A stretch of DNA of 11,762 nucleotides, taken from Acidimicrobiales bacterium. GTDB lineage: Bacteria > Actinomycetota > Acidimicrobiia > Acidimicrobiales > Poriferisodalaceae. The notes below the pieces were generated by a model, which was not told the origin of the DNA, searched no databases, and saw nothing but the letters and a program-made list of their open reading frames with translations. Location of the stretch: positions 1-11,762 of the forward strand of contig JAGQSP010000005.1 of NCBI GenBank assembly GCA_020439485.1, read 5' to 3'. This document shows positions 7,310-11,762 of the stretch, one piece after another; position 1 is the stretch's first letter; every line of letters starts with the position of its first letter. The translations under genes were made by a program, and so were the position numbers.

Positions 7310-7318
7310 ACCTTGACC

Positions 7319-8620
7319 CTAGACCGCCTGATGGCGCGCCTGCAGTGCCGTCGGCGGCTTGGCGATGAGCGCCAGGGGCACGGTCACCGCGGCCAGCACG
7401 GCGGCCACGATCCAGCCTGTGGTGTAGTCGCCGCCGTTGGTGTCGACGAGGCGACCCAGCACCCACGCCCCCAGGGCCCCGCCGGTGGTCGAGACCAGAC
7501 GGCCTATTCCCATCACCCGCCCCAGGGTGGCGATGCCGAAGTAGTCGGCATAGATCGCAGGGCGAAGCGGGATCGAGCCCCCGAAACCCGGTGAAACCAC
7601 CAGCACCGCGACGATGGCATGCCAGGGACGACTGGCGACCGCAAGCAGCAAGAAACCCACGATGAACGGCGCCATGGTCAAGGCGAACACGGCCCGCAAT
7701 GCAAACCGGTCGCCCAGCAGACCGACGACCAAACGCCCGGGCGCCGAAGCGATCGAGAAGATCAACAGCGCTGCCCCGGCCAGACCCTTGCTGGCACCGA
7801 GGTCGCTCTCGATGAAAGCGGCGACGTGAACCACGAAAGCGACCCGGACGAAGTCGGTGAACAGGGTTGCCAGGTTCACCAACACGAAGGACCGAGACCT
7901 GACGGCGGCGCCGATGGGGATTTCGTGATCGCTGGCCCTGGCCTGCATGTCTCCGGCGCCATCGAGGGGCTGGTGATGATCGGCTGGTCTGCGCCTGACC
8001 CGATGCCCGACCGTGAACGCCACCACCACCAGCACCGCGGCCATGAAGCGTAGGGTGGGACGCCACCCGAATTGTTCGATGGCCAATGCCACGAAGTAGG
8101 CGAAGGTGCCGCCCAGCGCCCCTCCGAAGGTCATGACCGACATTGCGAACGCTCGCCGCTTGCGGAACCAGGTGGCGGTCACGTACTGGCCGACCTGGCC
8201 GCCCGAGGCGGTGTTGCCAACAGCGATCATCAGCATCGCGGCGTAGAAGTGCCACAACTGGGATATGTACGACATCGCTACGCAGCCCAGCGCCGACAGC
8301 AACAGCCCGGCGCGCAGCAGATGGCGCGGCGGGTAGCGGTCGAGGGCCCAGCCCACCAAAGGCGCGGCGATACCGCCGACCTCGCTGCGCAACGAGAATC
8401 CGATCGAGGTTGCGGCCGCCGACCAGGCAAATTCCTCCTGGAACTCGGTGAAGAAGGTGCCGAGCCCATAAAAGAAGAACCCGGCGATCAGCGACACCAC
8501 TGACGCGGCGGCAGCGACGACGAGCCAACCCTCGTAGACCTTGCCGTCTTCGCCGCGAAGGAACGACCCGAACGAGGCGAGCCGCGCCGGCGATGAGCTG
8601 TCCGCTCGCCGTTCAACCAC
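7319..8620 (-). CDS. MFS transporter, OFA/monocarboxylate-like
   Basis: This is a 433-residue integral membrane permease with about 12 predicted helices in two halves, joined by a polar cytoplasmic loop (around HRVRRRPADHHQP). Between the second and third helices LVGWALDRYPPRHLL resembles the MFS G-x-L-x-D-R motif, and GLLGDRFALRAV repeats it in the second half. The segment ending ATWFRKRRAFAMSVMTFGGA resembles the fifth-helix region of oxalate/formate and monocarboxylate transporters, so an organic anion is the likeliest cargo, with low certainty. An in-frame GTG at 8620 is taken as the start. The frame stays open further upstream to 8866, but that part runs antisense through the ppx coding region and shows no transporter features. 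There is no ribosome site at 8620. The thioesterase follows 9 nt after the stop. Confidence 0.85.
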   Translation of the reverse strand: MVERRADSSSPARLASFGSFLRGEDGKVYEGWLVVAAAASVVSLIAGFFFYGLGTFFTEFQEEFAWSAAATSIGFSLRSEVGGIAAPLVGWALDRYPPRHLLRAGLLLSALGCVAMSYISQLWHFYAAMLMIAVGNTASGGQVGQYVTATWFRKRRAFAMSVMTFGGALGGTFAYFVALAIEQFGWRPTLRFMAAVLVVVAFTVGHRVRRRPADHHQPLDGAGDMQARASDHEIPIGAAVRSRSFVLVNLATLFTDFVRVAFVVHVAAFIESDLGASKGLAGAALLIFSIASAPGRLVVGLLGDRFALRAVFALTMAPFIVGFLLLAVASRPWHAIVAVLVVSPGFGGSIPLRPAIYADYFGIATLGRVMGIGRLVSTTGGALGAWVLGRLVDTNGGDYTTGWIVAAVLAAVTVPLALIAKPPTALQARHQAV

Positions 8621-8665
8621 CGCACGAGTGTGCCGAAGGTCGCGGCCGGGTGCGAATCGGGCGCC

Positions 8666-8671
8666 TACGAT
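8666..8671 (+). promoter_or_regulatory. Probable -10 hexamer (TACGAT) giving a leaderless ppx transcript
   Basis: TACGAT fits the actinobacterial TANNNT pattern. It is followed by 7 nt and then GTG 8679, so transcription would start at the start codon itself. No ribosome site precedes the GTG, which agrees with leaderless translation. No clear -35 is visible. Confidence 0.5.
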
Positions 8672-8678
8672 CCTTGAC

Positions 8679-10223
8679 GTGACACGACCAATCGCAGCGG
8701 TCGACATCGGCACGAACTCGATGCACCTGATGGTCGCCGCAACCCTCGACGATGGATCGTTTCGCATCCTGACCCGGGAGAAGGAGCCGGTTCGACTGGG
8801 CTCGGGCGGTGGCGACATGAAGCGCCTGTCGCCAGACGCCATCGATCGCGGCATCGAGTGCCTCACCAGGTTCGCGGCGATAGCGGGCCAGTGGGATGCC
8901 GAGCTACACGCCTATGCAACCAGCGCCGTTCGCGAGGCCAAGAACCGAGACGACTTCATCTATCGAGCCATGGCCGAGGCAGGCGTCGAGGTAGAGGTCA
9001 TCAGCGGAGCGGAGGAGGCGCGGCTGATTCACCTGGGCGTGATCCAGTCGGTGCCGGTCGACCGCAGACATCTCGTCGTCGACATCGGAGGCGGCTCGAC
9101 CGAATTCGTCGTCGCTGACTCTGCCCAGCCAATGTTGACCCGGAGCCTCAAACTGGGCGCCATACGCCTGACCGATCGGTTCTTTCCGGGTGGCGTGTGC
9201 GATGAGAAGTCGACACTGGCGTGTCGTCGATACGTGCGCAGCTTCATAACGCCCCTCACCGCTGAGATCGGTTTGCTGGACCCCGGCCTTCACATCGCCA
9301 GTTCGGGAACGGCCGAGACCCTGGCGGTCATGGCCGGCCGGCCAGAGGTGTTGGACTCGTCCGACCTTGCTTCGCTGACAGACCAGCTCGTGTCGTCGAC
9401 ACCCAAGCAGCGTTTGGCCATGAGCGGGCTCGACGAGCGCCGCAAGGACATCATCGCCGCGGGCGCCGTCCTGCTCGACGAGATCACCCGATCGCTCGGG
9501 ATCCAGCAGTGGACCATCAGCGAGCTGGCACTGCGAGCGGGCATCGTGCTCGACATCTCACAGCGACGGACGGGCGGCACGACGCTGCACCACCTTTCCG
9601 ATCTGCGACGCGAAAGCGCCCTCACGGTTGCCCGCCGCTACGAAGAAGACGTCGAACACGCCGAACACATAACCGACCTGGCATTGGAGCTCTTCGACGA
9701 TCTCACTGTTTGGCACGGGCTCGGGGCCGATGAACGCGACCTGCTCGAGACAGCAGGACTGCTGCACAACATCGGGGTGTTCGTCAGTCACAGCGCACAT
9801 CACAAGCACAGCCAGTACCTGATATTGAACACCGAACAGTTGGCCGGATTCACCGAACACGAGCGCAACCTCGTGGCCCAGGTGGCTCGATACCACCGCA
9901 AGAGTGCTCCCAAAGCCAAACACGTCGAGTTCAGCGAATTAGCCGAACGCGACCGGTGGATAGTCCAGGTTCTGGCCTCGATACTGCGAGTTGCGATCGG
10001 GCTCGATCGCAGTGCCAGGCGGGTGGTCAGGTCGGTCGCGGCCCACATAGAGGACCAGACCATCTCGATAGACGCCTCCGTGGACCCCGAACAAGACGCC
10101 GAGTTGGAGATCTACTCGGCCGCCAGTCGTGCCGACCTGCTGGAGAAACTGTCGAAACGCCGAGTCGAGGTAGTCGCGGCGTCACGTCCACAAAACCCCC
10201 ACCCCAGCCAAGGCCGAGGCTGA
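8679..10223 (+). CDS. ppx: Exopolyphosphatase / pppGpp phosphohydrolase family (Ppx/GppA), long form
   Basis: This is a 514-residue cytoplasmic enzyme that trims phosphate from polyphosphate chains and/or converts pppGpp to ppGpp. The ASKHA-fold part (about residues 5-305) has phosphate-binding loop 1 (AVDIGTNSMHLMVA, Asp9), the AYATSAVREAKN strand (78-89), the SGAEEARL segment with the probable catalytic glutamate (112/113), and loop 2 (DIGGGSTEF, 135-143). The C-terminal part (from about 320) is the degenerate HD-type domain of full-length Ppx, with AGLLHNIGVFVSHSAHHKHS. This matches the length of Escherichia coli Ppx; many actinobacterial Ppx proteins are the short form of about 300 residues without this part. 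The GTG 8679 start is chosen because homology begins at once and a -10 lies just upstream; the frame is open upstream to 8541 but antisense to the transporter. Ppx and GppA activities cannot be separated from sequence. Confidence 0.9.
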   Translation: MTRPIAAVDIGTNSMHLMVAATLDDGSFRILTREKEPVRLGSGGGDMKRLSPDAIDRGIECLTRFAAIAGQWDAELHAYATSAVREAKNRDDFIYRAMAEAGVEVEVISGAEEARLIHLGVIQSVPVDRRHLVVDIGGGSTEFVVADSAQPMLTRSLKLGAIRLTDRFFPGGVCDEKSTLACRRYVRSFITPLTAEIGLLDPGLHIASSGTAETLAVMAGRPEVLDSSDLASLTDQLVSSTPKQRLAMSGLDERRKDIIAAGAVLLDEITRSLGIQQWTISELALRAGIVLDISQRRTGGTTLHHLSDLRRESALTVARRYEEDVEHAEHITDLALELFDDLTVWHGLGADERDLLETAGLLHNIGVFVSHSAHHKHSQYLILNTEQLAGFTEHERNLVAQVARYHRKSAPKAKHVEFSELAERDRWIVQVLASILRVAIGLDRSARRVVRSVAAHIEDQTISIDASVDPEQDAELEIYSAASRADLLEKLSKRRVEVVAASRPQNPHPSQGRG

Positions 10224-10255
10224 CATCTAGCCTGGCGGCCCGACACGGTCAGCCT
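10217..10255. terminator. Inverted repeat spanning the two convergent stop codons (possible bidirectional terminator)
   Basis: AGGCTGAC (10217-10224) and GTCAGCCT (10248-10255) are perfect 8-bp complements around a 23-nt loop. The ppx stop (10221-10223) lies in one arm and the stop of the DsbA-family gene (10251-10249) in the other. No T-run follows on either strand, so factor-independent termination is only a possibility. Confidence 0.4.
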
Positions 10256-10893
10256 TGCTGTCGCTCTGACCTGACCTGATCGATCGCCGCCAGATAGTCC
10301 TCCACGTCGACGGCGCCCGTGATCAGGTACTTGCCGTCGACGACCACAGCGGGAACCCCGCCGATGCCCGCTTGCACCGCCGCATTGTGATCGTCGATCG
10401 ATTCGCGGGCAAAGGTCGCCGCGTGCTCGTTGAATCGCTCGGCGAACGCATGGGGGTCTATGCCGACGCGCGCGGCCAGCTCGACCAGCACCGTGGGATC
10501 AGAGATCGTGCGGTGTTCGACGAAGTACGCGTGGAACAGCGCGCCGTGATAGGCGCCCCAGCGGTCGGGGAACGTCGCTGCCACCCGGCTTGCGATTGCG
10601 GCCGGAAGCGAGTGGCTGGGCGGCTCGTGTTCCTGGCTCCAGGGCACGACGAAGCCCGCCTCGGGCTCTAGCTCCGCCGGCCGAGCCCAAGACCCCGTGT
10701 ATCGGGTGAAGCTCTCCATAGAGCGTTCCTCGGGTTCGGGGCGCAAGAGGTAGCTGCGCCACTCGATCGACACCGAAGGTCCGGCGGCTGCCGCGAGCTT
10801 TGCGAGACGCACGGTCCCGACGAGACACCAAGGTCAGAGATAGTCAGACCAGACGGTCAACACGATCGGATCGAGCTCGGGTGAGTGGTCCAT
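10249..10893 (-). CDS. DsbA/FrnE-family oxidoreductase, probable UxxC selenoprotein (in-frame UGA at 10836-10834 read as Sec20)
   Basis: This is a 214-residue thioredoxin-fold, DsbA-like dithiol/disulfide oxidoreductase of the cytoplasmic FrnE type; no signal peptide is seen. From ATG 10893 the frame reads through LTVWSDYL to a single UGA (codon 20), then P-W-C23, LVGTVRLAKL and the rest of a typical FrnE protein. The latter includes WRSYLLRPEPEE, the helical insertion (about 60-150) and the cis-proline loop GIGGVPAVVVDGKYLITGA near the C-terminus. The UGA stands exactly where the family has the first catalytic cysteine of C-P-W-C; Cys23 is kept. There is no other stop in 215 codons. Selenocysteine at this site would give a more nucleophilic redox centre. 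ATG 10893 has no ribosome site but lies 6 nt after TAGGGT, as in leaderless genes. Alternatives are a nonsense mutation, a sequencing error at one base, or a start at GTG 10812, which would leave a protein without its active site. The sel genes are not in this window. Confidence 0.8.
10813..10828 (-). promoter_or_regulatory. Candidate bacterial SECIS hairpin just after the in-frame UGA
   Basis: Counting from the base after UGA, GUCUC (nt 8-12) pairs with GGGAC (nt 16-20) around a GUC loop (nt 13-15). A bulged U (nt 7) and a G-C pair (nt 6 with 21) lie below. A bulged U and a GU in the apical loop are features of the SelB-binding hairpin in Escherichia coli fdhF. The loop lies about 13 nt from the UGA, closer than in fdhF (about 19-20 nt). 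An alternative weaker stem pairs nt 20-27 with 36-43. Hand-folded only. Confidence 0.35.
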
Positions 10894-10899
10894 GGGCCA

Positions 10900-10905
10900 A
10901 CCCTA
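10900..10905 (-). promoter_or_regulatory. Probable -10 hexamer (TAGGGT) for the UGA-containing DsbA-family gene
   Basis: On the minus strand TAGGGT is followed by 6 nt and then ATG 10893, a leaderless arrangement. A weak -35-like TTCATG lies 17 nt further upstream, overlapping the end of the hydrolase gene. It supports ATG 10893, upstream of the UGA, as the real start. Confidence 0.5.
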
Positions 10906-10916
10906 CGCCGCCACGC

Positions 10917-11762
10917 TCACCGCATGAACAGCCTCCACAGATCGATGAGGTCGTCGCCGTCGTCGAAATGATCCACGAGCCGATCGAACAGCCCGTGGGA
11001 TATGACGTCGACCTCGTCGCCCCGCCCCATCACCACCAGCGCGGCTTGATCCAGCGACCGGCTGCCGTCGGTCAGGTAGGACCCGTGGCCACTGTCGCCG
11101 GCCACGTCGACCGGTATCCATCCAGTGCCGGGATCGTTGGGGTCGCCCCCGAACCACCCCAGGTCGTCGATGGGATCGCTTGCTGCAGCCATTGTCCACA
11201 TCCGCACGCCACCGTTGAGCCTGCGAGGGTCTGACCCGCCAACGCCCGGACTGCCCATGACCACGACATCGTCGACGTCGGCTCTGCTCGCGGCCACACC
11301 CGCCACCACGAGCGATCCGTAACTGTGACCCAGCAGGGTCAGATGAACGGCGTCGGGCAGCCCCAGTTGGTCAAGCAGCGAATTCAGTTCGCCGATGCCC
11401 TCGTCGGCCGCTGCCCTGCTGACGACCTCGGTCCAGGCCAACGGACCAGCACCCAGCTCGTCTGGTGCGTCATAGCCATTCCATGCGACCACCGCCACTT
11501 CCGCTCCCAATCCAGACACGCGCCGAAACAGGTTCGAGGCCCTGCTAGCGGTCTTCGAGTCGAAGTTCTCGACGCTGCTGCCCATGCCACCAACAACCAC
11601 GGCCACGTTGCGTGCGGTAGCCAGATCGCCGAACACCTCGACTACTCGACCCTCGCCGGAGGGGACGAATTGGATGATCTGGCGGCCACCGTCGAGCAAT
11701 GCCTCGACGGCGCGGGTCGGCCCGCCAGGCGACAATGCAGCCTGTGCTTCCAGAGCAATCCT
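10917..11762 (-). CDS. DUF1023-type alpha/beta hydrolase (5' end cut by window edge)
   Basis: This is the C-terminal 281 residues of an actinobacterial alpha/beta-hydrolase-fold protein. The frame is open to the right edge, beginning RIALEAQAAL, so the true start lies outside. A TTG at 11735 is not a convincing start because family-like sequence continues upstream of it. The conserved entry strand reads ARNVAVVVGGMGSSVENFD, followed by EVAVVAWNGYDAP. The nucleophile elbow is GHSYGS, with the serine codon at 11324-11322. An acid (ASDPIDD) and a histidine (GHGSYL) follow in the expected order, so the catalytic triad looks complete. The substrate is unknown; the family is mostly uncharacterised and often has an N-terminal helical extension, which would be in the missing part. 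The DsbA-family gene starts 23 nt after this stop. Confidence 0.85.
   Translation of the reverse strand, partial: RIALEAQAALSPGGPTRAVEALLDGGRQIIQFVPSGEGRVVEVFGDLATARNVAVVVGGMGSSVENFDSKTASRASNLFRRVSGLGAEVAVVAWNGYDAPDELGAGPLAWTEVVSRAAADEGIGELNSLLDQLGLPDAVHLTLLGHSYGSLVVAGVAASRADVDDVVVMGSPGVGGSDPRRLNGGVRMWTMAAASDPIDDLGWFGGDPNDPGTGWIPVDVAGDSGHGSYLTDGSRSLDQAALVVMGRGDEVDVISHGLFDRLVDHFDDGDDLIDLWRLFMR

Noticed and set aside
6744..8528. 594-residue open frame on the - strand
   Set aside because: It is Arg/Gly-rich and out of frame with the thioesterase and MFS genes, both of which show clear family motifs in their own frames.
8621..8866. 82-residue N-terminal extension of the MFS transporter
   Set aside because: It runs antisense over the promoter and first codons of ppx, has no transporter-like sequence, and the divergent arrangement with GTG 8620 is simpler.
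10249..10812. 187-residue gene starting at GTG 10812
   Set aside because: It would lack the whole first beta strand and the catalytic motif of the DsbA fold. The same frame continues upstream through the UGA into correct family sequence and a better start.

Overview
The window is GC-rich, densely coded DNA from what is most likely an actinobacterium. A marine or freshwater Acidimicrobiia-type lineage is my best guess. The reasons are the strong G/C bias at third codon positions, PspC-fused histidine kinase, DUF1023-type hydrolase and FrnE/DsbA families, and several starts that look leaderless behind a TANNNT -10 hexamer. No rRNA, tRNA, CRISPR array or mobile element is visible, and no stretch of 300 bases lacks a gene.

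Layout, left to right. Positions 1-1769 (-): a membrane diguanylate cyclase with a CHASE-like sensor, PAS and GGDEF, cut by the left edge. Then (+) a very small fatty-acid-hydroxylase-superfamily protein and an MscS-type mechanosensitive channel, whose start overlaps the hydroxylase stop. Positions 3338-4874 (-): a PspC/LiaF-TM-like/toastrack membrane protein and, coupled to it, an 89-residue two-helix membrane protein whose tail overlaps the channel gene on the other strand. Divergent from these, 5028-6904 (+): a PspC-containing histidine kinase and its NarL/LuxR-type response regulator, with an ATGA overlap. The last four genes form an envelope-stress module resembling the EsrISR three-component system of Corynebacterium glutamicum. 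The 153-bp divergent promoter holds four CCCTGA half-sites, two of them inside a 10-bp palindrome.

Positions 6911-8620 (-): a 4HBT-fold thioesterase and an MFS transporter that form an operon. Positions 8679-10223 (+): a full-length Ppx/GppA-family phosphatase. Positions 10249-10893 (-): a DsbA/FrnE-family thioredoxin-fold protein. Positions 10917-11762 (-): a DUF1023-type alpha/beta hydrolase, cut by the right edge.

The outstanding feature is the DsbA/FrnE gene. Its frame is open from an ATG at 10893 to a stop at 10249, except for one UGA codon at 10836-10834. That UGA replaces exactly the first cysteine of the catalytic C-P-W-C motif. The protein therefore reads as a UxxC selenoprotein with the active site U-P-W-C. 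Ordinary gene calling would start the gene downstream at GTG 10812 and lose the active site. A short hairpin with a bulged U and a GU-starting apical loop lies just after the UGA and is a candidate bacterial SECIS element. The selenocysteine machinery itself is not in this window.
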